This document shows, in pieces, positions 9,989 to 18,944 of a stretch of 64,000 nt of DNA. Numbering within the stretch: the stretch's first letter is position 1; each line of letters begins with the position of its first letter. The stretch lies in the NCBI RefSeq assembly GCF_030295975.1, contig NZ_AP027364.1, positions 1,302,001 through 1,366,000 on the forward strand. Direction: 5' to 3'. The DNA comes from Thalassotalea atypica. Lineage in GTDB: Bacteria > Pseudomonadota > Gammaproteobacteria > Enterobacterales > Alteromonadaceae. The translations under genes were made by a program, and so were the position numbers. The notes under the pieces are model-generated. The model was not told the origin of the DNA, ran no database searches, and worked only from the letters and a program-made list of their open reading frames with translations.

Positions 9989-10714
9989 TTATTGTGCTGT
10001 GTAACCGCCATCGATGACTTGCAAGCTGCCTGTAATAAAACGCGCCTGCTCTGAACACATAAAGTAAACTAAATCAGCGACTTCTTCAGGTTGGCCTAAT
10101 CGACCTAATGGTTGCAATTGTTGTTCTTCTTGATGAACCTCTGCTTTATTAGCACCAGATTTTTCGCAGTATTTATTTATTGCTTGATGATAAAGCGGAG
10201 TTTCAATAGTACCCGGACATACCGCATTTGCTGTGATGTTAAACGGTGCATAATCGAGCGCCGTAGTTTTTGCCATAGAAGCGAGCGCTGTTTTACTTAA
10301 GTTATAAGCAAAAGAGTTGCGCTTTCCGATTAATGCTTGATCTGATGCTATTAATACTATTGCGCCGTACTTGTGTTTTTTCATGCTTGGTAACACTGCT
10401 TTTATGGCCGCATAAGCACCTTTGACATTGATGTTGAAAACGGTTTCCAAATCATCCTCTGTCGTCACTTCTATATTGCCGGAGTAGTGAATTCCGGCAT
10501 TCGACACTAACGCCGAAATGTGGTGTTCATTGGCAATGTCTTTAATAATCTTATCAACTTGCGCGACCTTGGTGATATCGCATGCGCGATAAATTCCAAT
10601 TTCACTAGCTTGTCTATCTATATTAAAGACTGTAAAACCTTCGGCAATAAATTTTTTCACGATACTCAAGCCAATACCCGAGCTACCACCCGTAACAACA
10701 CATACTTTTTTCAT
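9989..10714 (-). CDS. SDR family NAD(P)-dependent oxidoreductase
   Basis: This 241-aa short-chain dehydrogenase has the nucleotide motif TGGSSGIG at residues 8-15, the NAG motif in LVSNAGIHYSG, and the catalytic Ser-Tyr-Lys set in VLIASDQALIGKRNSFAYNLSK. It ends FITGSLQVIDGGYTAQ. The Asp-like position after strand 2 (NIDRQ) favours NAD. It is the first gene of a two-gene minus-strand unit with the lactonase-like amidohydrolase, which hints at a sugar or hydroxy-acid substrate such as L-fucose. No transporter or further pathway gene is nearby. Confidence 0.88.
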   Translation of the reverse strand: MKKVCVVTGGSSGIGLSIVKKFIAEGFTVFNIDRQASEIGIYRACDITKVAQVDKIIKDIANEHHISALVSNAGIHYSGNIEVTTEDDLETVFNINVKGAYAAIKAVLPSMKKHKYGAIVLIASDQALIGKRNSFAYNLSKTALASMAKTTALDYAPFNITANAVCPGTIETPLYHQAINKYCEKSGANKAEVHQEEQQLQPLGRLGQPEEVADLVYFMCSEQARFITGSLQVIDGGYTAQ

Positions 10715-10896
10715 AGGGACAATTTTTAGTGAATATTAGTAATATAATAGCGCTATCAAGACCTTGTCGGTAGGTTTTTAACGTTTCGGGTGATAAAAAT
10801 AAAGACATAATATTTTACCAAAAAGTTATTGCTTCTTACATTTTACTTTGTTTAATAAGTGTCATAATAGAAAATAAAGGTAAGGCGGAGAGGGTA

Positions 10897-12771
10897 ATGA
10901 CAGTGCTTAAAATGAGCAATTTACTAACGACGAAAATGATGTTAATTACTGCGTTATTCGTTGTCAGTTGCGGCGGTTCGAGCGACTCTAACAATGACGA
11001 CGTCGTAATAGATCCAATCGTCAATGAAATAGTGCTCGATGTGGTTAGTGATTTTCAATTGAGCAACACTGTCGAGGTTGTATCAGAAGTTAATCAACGC
11101 CTCAATGGATTACCTATTGATGAATTCTTCGAACAAGCTTATTTAGTTATCGTTGAGCGTAACCACGATGACATTATTTCAGACGGAAAATTGTCAGAAT
11201 TTGGCATTGAAAATCCAGAGCTTTTTAATATCTCCGATGAGTTTGATCAGCAATTGGTTGCTATCAAAGCAGAAATCTCTTCACTATTGTCAGCTTATGA
11301 ATTAAGTGAAATGACGGCAAGTCAGAGGCTCTCAGCTCGTATATTTGAGTCATATCTTAGTTTTGAAATTCAATGGGGTGAATTTCGTCATTTTAACTAC
11401 CCAGCCACCTATGGATTATTTGGTTGGCCAAGCAATACCGAGCGATATTTTACCGATCTAATTCCTGTTACAAATCAAAGCGAAGCTGAAATATTTTTAG
11501 TGCTTGCCAATCAAGTTCAAAGACGCATTGAACAAATTATCACTCTGATAGAGACAAGGGAGTCGTTAGGAATTATTGAACCGCGAATCACAGCAGACTT
11601 CTCTCGCAACAATGTCGACACTATCGCCAACGGAAACCCAAGAACAACAAGTTATTACCAAGCGTACTTACAAAAAGTAAATCAACTTAATGATGTGACT
11701 AATGCAGAGCGCAACATCATGCTTGACAAGATGGAGGCAATTGTTGAGCAGAAAATCATTCCAGCTTATCAAGCATTATCCAAAAAAATGCTCGATTTAA
11801 GGGCCAAAGCTCCGACAGAAATAGGGTTTGGTCAATTTGACGGAGGAGATGAGTTTTACCAGTTCACGCTTAAATATTTTACTTCCAGTGAGATGACACC
11901 AGCAGAAATCCATCAATTAGGTTTAGATGAGCTAGCCAGAATAAAGGCTGAAATGCGCGTTCATTTTGATACGTTAGGGTATCCACAAAATGAATCAATA
12001 GCCTCTCTGTATGCCAGAGTTGATAGCGATGGTGGAACAATTAGAGGTGAAGATGCTATTGCGTTGTATGACGACATCATTGCTCGAGCTTACCAAGAAT
12101 TACCGCTTTATTTTAATCGACTGCCGCAACAGGAAATGGTTGTCATTGGTGGAGAAAGTGGCGGTTTCTATATTGCAGGCTCAGATGATGGGGTAAGGCC
12201 AGGTGCTTTTTATGCATATACGGCGGGCGATCAGCCATATACCACTATGCCCACTCTTGCCTATCATGAGGCGGTTCCTGGTCATCATATGCAAATAGCG
12301 ATTGCCAATGAACTGTCACTGCCTTTATTTAGGCGAAAAGTAAACTTCACATCTTTTGTCGAAGGCTGGGGGTTATATGCAGAGCGTTTAGCTAAAGACG
12401 TTGGCTGGTATGAAAATGATATTTATGGTGACTTAGGCCGATTACAATTTGAAGCAATGCGGGCTTCAAGGTTAGTTCTCGATACCGGTATTCATGCGAT
12501 GGGCTGGTCGTATGCGCAGTCAGAGCAATTTTCTAGGGATAACATTGGTAACCGAGGCTCGATTGCTCGTTATAGTGTGTGGCCGGGTCAGGCAACAGCG
12601 TACACTACAGGAATGCTTAAAATTCTTGAACTTCGTGAATTAGCTGAGCAAAGCCTAGGTAAAGATTATGACATTAGAGCCTTTCACTCCGCTGTGATTG
12701 AAAATGGCTCGATGCCGCTAACGATTTTAGAAGATGTCGTGGCGCAATATATTCAGGATCAGAATAATTAG
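10897..12771 (+). CDS. DUF885 family lipoprotein, putative zinc metallopeptidase
   Basis: This 624-aa DUF885 protein has a long hydrophobic leader and lipobox VVSC (about residues 24-27), followed by a Gly/Ser/Asn/Asp-rich linker. The hallmark motif YHEAVPGHHMQ (about 456-466) is the HExxxGHH-type zinc site of DUF885. The downstream FVEGWGLYAERLAK supplies the third acidic ligand region. These proteins are thought to be envelope-attached peptidases of the M2/M3-like gluzincin fold; substrates are unknown. The ATG at 10897 follows a strong GGAGAGGG ribosome site. It is transcribed alone, divergent from the SDR gene. Confidence 0.88.
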   Translation: MTVLKMSNLLTTKMMLITALFVVSCGGSSDSNNDDVVIDPIVNEIVLDVVSDFQLSNTVEVVSEVNQRLNGLPIDEFFEQAYLVIVERNHDDIISDGKLSEFGIENPELFNISDEFDQQLVAIKAEISSLLSAYELSEMTASQRLSARIFESYLSFEIQWGEFRHFNYPATYGLFGWPSNTERYFTDLIPVTNQSEAEIFLVLANQVQRRIEQIITLIETRESLGIIEPRITADFSRNNVDTIANGNPRTTSYYQAYLQKVNQLNDVTNAERNIMLDKMEAIVEQKIIPAYQALSKKMLDLRAKAPTEIGFGQFDGGDEFYQFTLKYFTSSEMTPAEIHQLGLDELARIKAEMRVHFDTLGYPQNESIASLYARVDSDGGTIRGEDAIALYDDIIARAYQELPLYFNRLPQQEMVVIGGESGGFYIAGSDDGVRPGAFYAYTAGDQPYTTMPTLAYHEAVPGHHMQIAIANELSLPLFRRKVNFTSFVEGWGLYAERLAKDVGWYENDIYGDLGRLQFEAMRASRLVLDTGIHAMGWSYAQSEQFSRDNIGNRGSIARYSVWPGQATAYTTGMLKILELRELAEQSLGKDYDIRAFHSAVIENGSMPLTILEDVVAQYIQDQNN

Positions 12772-12845
12772 TTTGCAATTAAAAACTGTTAATAAGCTAA
12801 GGTTACTAGGTATAATTGGCACATTCAGTTTTTTAAGGCAGCAAT

Positions 12846-13271
12846 ATGAGAGTTTGTGGTGTAGAACTAAAGGGCAATGATGCGATTGTCTGTTTAATGG
12901 CGTTAGCGGATGGTTTGTATGACATTCCACAATTAAGAGTACAAAAAATTTCAATTGTTGATGCAGGTGATGCAGAGCAAATACGCAAGTTTCAGTTTAC
13001 TTTTGCTAAACTTGTTGAAGATTATAAAATTGATAAAGTTGTGATTAAAGGACGTGCTATTAAAGGTAAATTTGCTGGCGGTCCAGTGGGTTTTAAACTT
13101 GAAGCAGCTATCCAGTTGATAAATGATCTAGATGTTGAAATTCTATCTGGCAGCTTTGTTAAAAAAGCATTAACTAAAACCCAAGTAGACATAGATTTTC
13201 GCGATACAGGATTGCGTAACTACCAACAAACGGCATTTGAAACTGTATTTGCTTATTTAGACAGTCAGTAA
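12846..13271 (+). CDS. DUF3010 family protein
   Basis: This 141-aa cytoplasmic protein matches the small DUF3010 family of marine gammaproteobacteria. It begins MRVCGVELKGNDAIVCL, and the repeated beta strands (VCGVELKGN..., KVVIKGRAIKGKFAGG, VEILSGSFVKKAL) look like an RNase H-like/actin-like fold. No catalytic residues can be named with confidence and no function is known. It is monocistronic with its own terminator. Confidence 0.85.
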   Translation: MRVCGVELKGNDAIVCLMALADGLYDIPQLRVQKISIVDAGDAEQIRKFQFTFAKLVEDYKIDKVVIKGRAIKGKFAGGPVGFKLEAAIQLINDLDVEILSGSFVKKALTKTQVDIDFRDTGLRNYQQTAFETVFAYLDSQ

Positions 13272-13282
13272 ATTACACAGAC

Positions 13283-13315
13283 ACGCAAAGCGTTATTCAG
13301 CGCTTTGCGTATTTT
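13283..13315 (+). terminator. Rho-independent terminator after DUF3010 gene
   Basis: Perfect 10-bp stem ACGCAAAGCG/CGCTTTGCGT with an 8-nt loop and ATTTTC after it. Confidence 0.75.
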
Positions 13316-13414
13316 CACTTCTTTTCGTTTTTCTTTTCAATTTATGCCAGTTGTTTATCGCAGGTGAATTTCTACTTTAAAAATTCACACTAACATGCTT
13401 TAATTAATTTATAA

Positions 13415-13429
13415 CAAGTCAGACCACTT
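13415..13429. promoter_or_regulatory. Candidate FadR operator upstream of acyl-CoA dehydrogenase
   Basis: CAAGTCAGACCACTT matches 12 of 15 positions of the enterobacterial FadR-type consensus CTGGTCAGACCAGTT and lies 30 bp before the ATG. A fadR gene is present in this window at 44464. The assignment is inference from motif and gene function. Confidence 0.45.
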
Positions 13430-13458
13430 ACCAGTTTTGGTTGTAGAGGAAAGAAAAA

Positions 13459-15255
13459 ATGCCAGAGTACAAAGCACCTATCCGCGACATGAAATTTGTC
13501 ATGCAAGAATTGCTTGATTGTGAAAGCCACTATCAAAGCTTAGGTTATGAAGATGCAACGCTTGATATGGTTGATGCCATCATGTCTGAAGCGGCAAAAT
13601 TTAATGAACAAGTGATTGCCCCAATCAACCAAATAGGCGATGAGCAGGGTTGTACTTGGAATGATGGTGTGGTGACAACGCCAGACGGCTTTAAAGAAGC
13701 TTATCAACAGTATGTTGAAGGCGGCTGGCCGACATTATCTCAACCAGTTGAGTACGGTGGTCAAGGACTTCCACACTCATTAAATACTGCAATTGGCGAG
13801 TTTTCATCGGCGGCTAACCACAGTTTTGCAATGTACCCTGGATTAAGCCACGGTGCCTTGGCAACACTTGATGCACACGGTACTGACGAGCAAAAAGCGA
13901 TGTTTATGCCAAAGTTAGTTGAAGGAACTTGGACGGGCACCATGTGTCTTACTGAGCCACATTGTGGCACTGATTTAGGTATGTTGCGTACCAAGGCCGA
14001 GCTAAACGAAGACGGTACTTATTCGTTAAGCGGAACGAAGATTTTTATTTCTGCTGGTGAGCATGACATGTCGGACAATATCGTACATATTGTTATTGCA
14101 CGTGTGCCGGGCTCTCCTGAGGGTACTAAGGGTATTTCATTGTTTATCGTGCCTAAATTTAACGTATCAGCTGCTGGCGAAGTAGAAGATAGAAACGGTG
14201 TAAGCTGCGGTTCGATAGAGCATAAAATGGGCATCAATGCCAATGCAACTTGTGTTATCAATTTTGATGGTGCGAAAGGTTACTTAATTGGCGAAATTAA
14301 CCGTGGCTTAAATTGCATGTTTACTTTCATGAATGCGGCTCGTTTAGGTGTGGCGAATGAAGGAGTAGCAGCGGCAGAAGCGGCTTTCCAAGGTTCATTG
14401 GCGTATGCCAAAGATCGTTTACAAATGCGCTCTTTATCTGGCCCTAAAAATCCAGAGGGAGCAGCCGATCCAATCATTGTTCATCCCGACGTTCGACGTA
14501 TGTTACTAACGCAAAAGTCGATTGCAGAAGGTGGTCGCGCGTTAAATGGTTATTTATCTCAGCTTGTTGATATCGTTGAAGTAGAAAAAGACCCTGCAAA
14601 AGTTGCAGAGGCGAATAGCAAGTTAGCACTGCTAACACCAATTGCTAAAGCATTTTTAACTGAGGTAGGCTTAGAGTGTACAAGCCACGGCGTTCAAGTT
14701 TATGGCGGACATGGTTTCATCAAAGAGTGGGGCATGGAGCAGTTGATGCGTGATACCAAAATCAGCTGTTTATACGAAGGCACCACGGGGATTCAAGCGC
14801 TTGACTTATTAGCTCGTAAAATTCTGGGCTCAAAAGGCGAATTGATTAAGCCATTTGCTGCGGAAGTGACACAATTCTGTACTGAGAATATTACTGATGA
14901 GCAAATGAGTGAGTTCATTAAACCGATGATCACTATTGCTCCAAACTGGCAAAAAATGACCCAAGAAATTGGCATGAAAGCGATGCAAAATCCAGATGAG
15001 ATTGGCGCGGCATCTGTTGATTACTTAATGTATTCAGGTTATTTAACATTGGCCTATTTTTGGGCAAAAATGGCAAAAGTTGCTTTTGATAAATTATCAG
15101 AAGGTACTTCTGATGTGGCTTTCTATGAAGCTAAAATTAAAACAGCAAGGTTTTATTTTGCACGCATATTACCGCGAACACACGGTCATGCCGCATGTAT
15201 TGAAAACGGCGCAGCCAGTATGATGGCGCATGATGAAGATGAATTCCTAATTTAA
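13459..15255 (+). CDS. Acyl-CoA dehydrogenase with C-terminal extension (DmdC-like subfamily)
   Basis: This 598-aa flavoprotein catalyses alpha,beta-dehydrogenation of an acyl-CoA. It has the standard acyl-CoA dehydrogenase N, middle and C domains, with TGTMCLTEPHCGTDLG in the FAD/substrate region and the catalytic-base region ISCLYEGTTGIQALDLL. The last about 130 residues form the acetyl-CoA dehydrogenase C-terminal-like domain found in the about 600-aa subfamily that includes DmdC (3-methylmercaptopropionyl-CoA dehydrogenase) and fatty-acid enzymes. The opening MPEYKAPIRDMKFVM is typical. Chain-length specificity cannot be told. A possible FadR site precedes it and a strong terminator follows. 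Confidence 0.92.
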   Translation: MPEYKAPIRDMKFVMQELLDCESHYQSLGYEDATLDMVDAIMSEAAKFNEQVIAPINQIGDEQGCTWNDGVVTTPDGFKEAYQQYVEGGWPTLSQPVEYGGQGLPHSLNTAIGEFSSAANHSFAMYPGLSHGALATLDAHGTDEQKAMFMPKLVEGTWTGTMCLTEPHCGTDLGMLRTKAELNEDGTYSLSGTKIFISAGEHDMSDNIVHIVIARVPGSPEGTKGISLFIVPKFNVSAAGEVEDRNGVSCGSIEHKMGINANATCVINFDGAKGYLIGEINRGLNCMFTFMNAARLGVANEGVAAAEAAFQGSLAYAKDRLQMRSLSGPKNPEGAADPIIVHPDVRRMLLTQKSIAEGGRALNGYLSQLVDIVEVEKDPAKVAEANSKLALLTPIAKAFLTEVGLECTSHGVQVYGGHGFIKEWGMEQLMRDTKISCLYEGTTGIQALDLLARKILGSKGELIKPFAAEVTQFCTENITDEQMSEFIKPMITIAPNWQKMTQEIGMKAMQNPDEIGAASVDYLMYSGYLTLAYFWAKMAKVAFDKLSEGTSDVAFYEAKIKTARFYFARILPRTHGHAACIENGAASMMAHDEDEFLI

Positions 15256-15274
15256 TTCATTATTTAAAATCATC

Positions 15275-15302
15275 AAAAAGGAGCTTAAGGGCTCCTTTTT
15301 TG
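15275..15302 (+). terminator. Rho-independent terminator after acyl-CoA dehydrogenase
   Basis: Stem AAAAAGGAGC/GCTCCTTTTT with a 6-nt loop and a run of six T. Confidence 0.9.
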
Positions 15303-15419
15303 TGTCTGAAAATTAGACAAGATTAAAAAATGTCGTTAATGTAGTTGTAACTATGAATTGTTTCGTAGATAGGTTTGAACTCACTAATGATGACTGTAAT
15401 AACATAGGGAGTAATGTGA

Positions 15420-16619
15420 ATGTTAAAGGTCTTTAATATCTTGGTTGTTCTTTTTATTGGTGTAATTATCGTGGGGTGTAGCTCATCGAAACATCAGGAG
15501 CTAACAAATTTATTGGCGCAAAACTCTATATCAGTCAATCATGAACTGTTTAATAATCTTGCGATAAAAGTTACCAGTGAGGAAGAGCTTTTTGCCCTTA
15601 CTGATGAGCAAGAGCAAGAGTTCCTAGGTTATTACCATAAGCAACAGGCAAAAGGTGAAAAAGCCCATGTAATTGTCAGTAATTACTTATCCAACTATTT
15701 AAGTAATTTCACCTACTATGGAGCAAACTATACCGCGACACAAGCGATGGCGCTTAAGCAAGGAAACTGCATGAGTTTAGCGATATTCTCAGTGGCGCTG
15801 GCTCGATTAACGGATATCGAGTTTGATTTTCGTGAAGTCACTAGTATCCCGGTATTTGAACAAAAAAATAATTTATTATTGTCTTCATCACACGTGCAGA
15901 CACGATTATATGATCCTTCTTTTACTCCCGATAAAGAGTCTATTACCATTATTCGCCCCAGTGTCGTAATTGATTATTTCCCTAATGAAAATAATATCAG
16001 GGGCCGTTATTTTAGTTACCATCAGTTTTTATCATTGTACTATCAAAATATGGCAGCAGACGCACTTGTGGCGGGGGATTTAGATTCTGCTTTTGCTAAT
16101 GCTTATACTGCACACAAATACGATACGCAAAGTGACAAGGCGTTAAATCTACTGGCCGTAGTTCACCGACGAAAAGGGGATATTGAAACGGCTGAAAAAA
16201 TATATGTTGCTGCAATTGGTTACGAACCGGAGAGCATTTCATTAATGAATAATTATGCGGTTTTGCTGGACAAAACTAATCGAGACCGAGAGGCGATAAT
16301 GATTAAAGAGCAGCTCGCCGAACTTGATGATCCAAATCCATATAGCTGGTTAGAGCAGGCATATGTTTATAAAGCGCAAGGGAAGTATCATTTGGCGATC
16401 AAAACTTATGGTAAGGTTATCGACTTGGCGCCTTACGTCAATGAAGCATACCTAGGACTGTACCAATCACATATTGCATTGGGTGACCCAAACAAAGCTC
16501 AAGATGCGTTAAGAGCAGGTTTAGAGTGGACGTATGAGCCTAACCAACGTAGCACGTTTAAATATAAACTCTATGGTAAGAATGCGGTTACACCAACATC
16601 AATGAGCGAACACTATTAG
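15420..16619 (+). CDS. TPR-repeat lipoprotein with transglutaminase-like domain
   Basis: This 399-aa protein has a lipoprotein signal ending VGC (C20). The N-terminal half resembles a transglutaminase-like cysteine protease fold: GNCMSLAIFSVALARL with C117, a later H158 in SSHVQTRLYD, and D165, in the order Cys-His-Asp expected for that triad. The C-terminal half (about 205-385) contains at least four tetratricopeptide-like repeats, e.g. NLLAVVHRRKGDIETAEKIY and YSWLEQAYVYKAQGKYHLA. It is probably an outer-membrane-attached periplasmic scaffold or peptidase. The substrate is unknown. It converges with the TlpA-like gene. Confidence 0.78.
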   Translation: MLKVFNILVVLFIGVIIVGCSSSKHQELTNLLAQNSISVNHELFNNLAIKVTSEEELFALTDEQEQEFLGYYHKQQAKGEKAHVIVSNYLSNYLSNFTYYGANYTATQAMALKQGNCMSLAIFSVALARLTDIEFDFREVTSIPVFEQKNNLLLSSSHVQTRLYDPSFTPDKESITIIRPSVVIDYFPNENNIRGRYFSYHQFLSLYYQNMAADALVAGDLDSAFANAYTAHKYDTQSDKALNLLAVVHRRKGDIETAEKIYVAAIGYEPESISLMNNYAVLLDKTNRDREAIMIKEQLAELDDPNPYSWLEQAYVYKAQGKYHLAIKTYGKVIDLAPYVNEAYLGLYQSHIALGDPNKAQDALRAGLEWTYEPNQRSTFKYKLYGKNAVTPTSMSEHY

Positions 16620-16649
16620 CTCGCTCTGATGTCGGGGGAAGCTAAACTA

Positions 16650-17132
16650 CTATTTGATGATTTCTTTGATTGCCAGCTCTATACGTGGATCTTCAGTATC
16701 AGAGCTTGTGGATTTAAAGACTATTTCCCCTTTTTTATTGATATAAAAAGTGGTTGGTGTACCTACTACACCATAACGCTCAGCAATTGTGTCACCGCCT
16801 ATTGCTGTCATAAAGTCATAACCTCTTGCTATTAATTCGTCCTGCGGTGTAGCGCCAGGATCTTCATTAAAACTGATACCAATTAACGTAACTTCACTTG
16901 CTTGATACTTTTTTTGCATCGCTACGAGTGTTGGCTGCAGTTTTTTGCAATATGGGCACCATGTTGCCCAAAAGTGCAAGATCACAGGCTTACCTTTAAG
17001 TTGATCCAATGAGATGGCTTGTCCATCTTGAGTTTTAAGTTGCCAATTCGGAGCGATGTCAACGGCATAGCTTTGCGTTGATAACAATGCTGTGATGGCA
17101 AAAAGATAGCAGGCAAATAGTATTTTTTTCAT
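16650..17132 (-). CDS. TlpA/ResA-family thioredoxin-like protein, periplasmic
   Basis: This 160-aa exported protein has a signal peptide of about 23 residues (ending SYA) and a TlpA-like thioredoxin fold. The redox motif is WATWCPYCKK (C59, C62) and the cis-Pro segment is VVGTPTTFYI. CPYC resembles the TlpA/DsbE reductant class, which reduces periplasmic disulfides, for example in cytochrome c maturation. No cytochrome maturation gene is adjacent, so the client is unknown. The 71-nt gap to the GMC gene upstream leaves operon membership open. Confidence 0.88.
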   Translation of the reverse strand: MKKILFACYLFAITALLSTQSYAVDIAPNWQLKTQDGQAISLDQLKGKPVILHFWATWCPYCKKLQPTLVAMQKKYQASEVTLIGISFNEDPGATPQDELIARGYDFMTAIGGDTIAERYGVVGTPTTFYINKKGEIVFKSTSSDTEDPRIELAIKEIIK

Positions 17133-17203
17133 GGTTATCTCTTTTTCATTGCTTAATTATTATAGTCTGAACCTGAAAAGACCTGCTTATTGTGAATAAG
17201 TGT

Positions 17204-18805
17204 TCAACAAGCGTCAGATAAAATCATATCCGCCGCTTTAGCTCCAATCATAATGGTGGGCGCATTGGTGTTGCCACTGATCAATGTCGGCATGATTGAC
17301 GCATCGACGACACGAAGATTGTCAATGCCATGTACTCTTAATTCATCATCGACAACGGCGAGTGCATCATGACCCATTTTGCAGGTGCCAACAGGGTGGT
17401 AAATGGTGTTGGCTTTTTCCTTCAAGAACTCCAAAATTTCATCATCAGATTGACAGTCTTGTCCTGGAAAAACTTCGCTACCTAAATCTTGTTTTAGGGC
17501 AGGTTGCTCAAATATGTCTCGCATTGCTCTGACTGCTTTGATCATGATTTTTTGATCGCTTTCGTCACTGAGCATGTTCAAATTGATGTTAGGGTGCAGT
17601 TTAGGGTTACTGCCGAACAAAGTCACAGAGCCTCTGCTTTTTGGACGCAACAAGCAGCTGTGCATTGCTACGCCATATTGGCACATCAGCTTCAAATTTC
17701 TGCCGTGGTCATCCATTGCAGCAGGAATAAAATGAATTTGCAGATCTGGTCGATCCAAATCTGGCTCAGACTTTATAAAACCACCAGCTTCTGCCACGGA
17801 CGTTGTAAGTACTCCTGAACGGCTATGCAAGAATTTAAATAGATGGCTAGATAATTTGGCAAGTGCGACAGGGCGATAGGCGATAACATCAGTTCTATTG
17901 GTTTTATTAACGACTAAAACGTCAACATGTTCTTGCAGGTTTTGACCTACACCATCAAGCTCATGCAATACTTCAATATTGTGCTTTGATAATTCGATTT
18001 TAGGCCCTATACCTGAAAGCATTAATAACTGCGGAGAGCCAAAAGCTCCGGCACTTAAAATAACTTCTTTATGTGCGTAGATTTGCTTTATTTTTCCTTT
18101 CTTCGTAAATTGTACGCCGATTGCTTGCTTCTCTTCTACAAGTACTTTTTCAACTAACACATCTGTGAGCACCGTTAGGTTGGGGCGAGCAAGATTAGGC
18201 GTTAAAAAAGCTTTGGCAGCGCTACAACGAAGGCCATTCTTTTGGGTCACCTGAAAATAGCCAACACCTTCTTGGTCTTTACCGTTAAAATCATCATTTG
18301 GTTGATAACCTGCTTGCTGAGCGGCGGTAATAAAGTCATCAAATATTGGTAATTTTGAATGTGACTCAGTGACATTTAGGCCGCCATTGATACCGTGATA
18401 TTCACTTTCACCACGCTCTTGATGTTGTGTCGCTCTGAAGTAGGGTAAAACGTCTTTATAAGCCCATCCTTTGTTACCCAAACTTTCCCAATGATCATAA
18501 TCTTCTTTTTGGCCACGAACATAAAGCATTGCATTAACAGAACTACTACCGCCGAGAGTTTTTCCGCGAGGGTTAAATATTTGTCGTTGATGTTGTGTGT
18601 TTTCAGGGGATGAATTGTAAAGCCAGTTGAGTGTTTTACTTTTCATCAACTCAACAACGCCGATGGGTAGGTGGATCAACCAAGAGCTGTCTTTAGGACC
18701 TGCTTCAAGTAAGCAAACTTGATAATTACCACAAGCAGATAACTTATCGGCTAATACACAGCCGGCAGAGCCGCCACCGACAATAATATAGTCAAATTTG
18801 TTCAT
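17204..18805 (-). CDS. GMC family oxidoreductase (choline dehydrogenase/AlkJ-like)
   Basis: This 533-aa FAD-dependent alcohol dehydrogenase of the glucose-methanol-choline family has the ADP-binding motif IIVGGGSAGCVLA at 7-19, signature 1 in GKTLGGSSSVNAMLYVRG and signature 2 in ILSAGAFGSPQLLMLSGIGP. The C-terminal catalytic histidine region is NTIYHPVGTCKMG, and the second active-site residue is the Asn in SGNTNAPTIMI. It most resembles membrane-associated alkanol/polyethylene-glycol dehydrogenases of the AlkJ type. No betaine aldehyde dehydrogenase is adjacent, which argues against a dedicated choline role. Substrate uncertain. Confidence 0.9.
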   Translation of the reverse strand: MNKFDYIIVGGGSAGCVLADKLSACGNYQVCLLEAGPKDSSWLIHLPIGVVELMKSKTLNWLYNSSPENTQHQRQIFNPRGKTLGGSSSVNAMLYVRGQKEDYDHWESLGNKGWAYKDVLPYFRATQHQERGESEYHGINGGLNVTESHSKLPIFDDFITAAQQAGYQPNDDFNGKDQEGVGYFQVTQKNGLRCSAAKAFLTPNLARPNLTVLTDVLVEKVLVEEKQAIGVQFTKKGKIKQIYAHKEVILSAGAFGSPQLLMLSGIGPKIELSKHNIEVLHELDGVGQNLQEHVDVLVVNKTNRTDVIAYRPVALAKLSSHLFKFLHSRSGVLTTSVAEAGGFIKSEPDLDRPDLQIHFIPAAMDDHGRNLKLMCQYGVAMHSCLLRPKSRGSVTLFGSNPKLHPNINLNMLSDESDQKIMIKAVRAMRDIFEQPALKQDLGSEVFPGQDCQSDDEILEFLKEKANTIYHPVGTCKMGHDALAVVDDELRVHGIDNLRVVDASIMPTLISGNTNAPTIMIGAKAADMILSDAC

Positions 18806-18895
18806 TAGTTAATCCATATTGATTTGTTTTTATAGTGTATTTATACCTTAAATGCAGAGAAAATGTGATTAAAATCGTTAAAAGTACGTAATAAT

Positions 18896-18925
18896 AAAAA
18901 AGGAGGCGATAGCCTCCTTTATTTT
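18896..18925 (-). terminator. Rho-independent terminator of the M49-like peptidase gene
   Basis: Stem AAAGGAGGC/GCCTCCTTT with a GATA loop. Read on the minus strand it ends in a T-rich tract, 20 bp past the stop codon. Confidence 0.85.
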
Positions 18926-18944
18926 CAAATGCAATTATGGAACG

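Noticed and set aside
16629-16835. 68-codon plus-strand frame next to the TPR lipoprotein gene
   Set aside because: Lies antisense within the thioredoxin-like gene, whose CPYC and cis-Pro motifs are clear.
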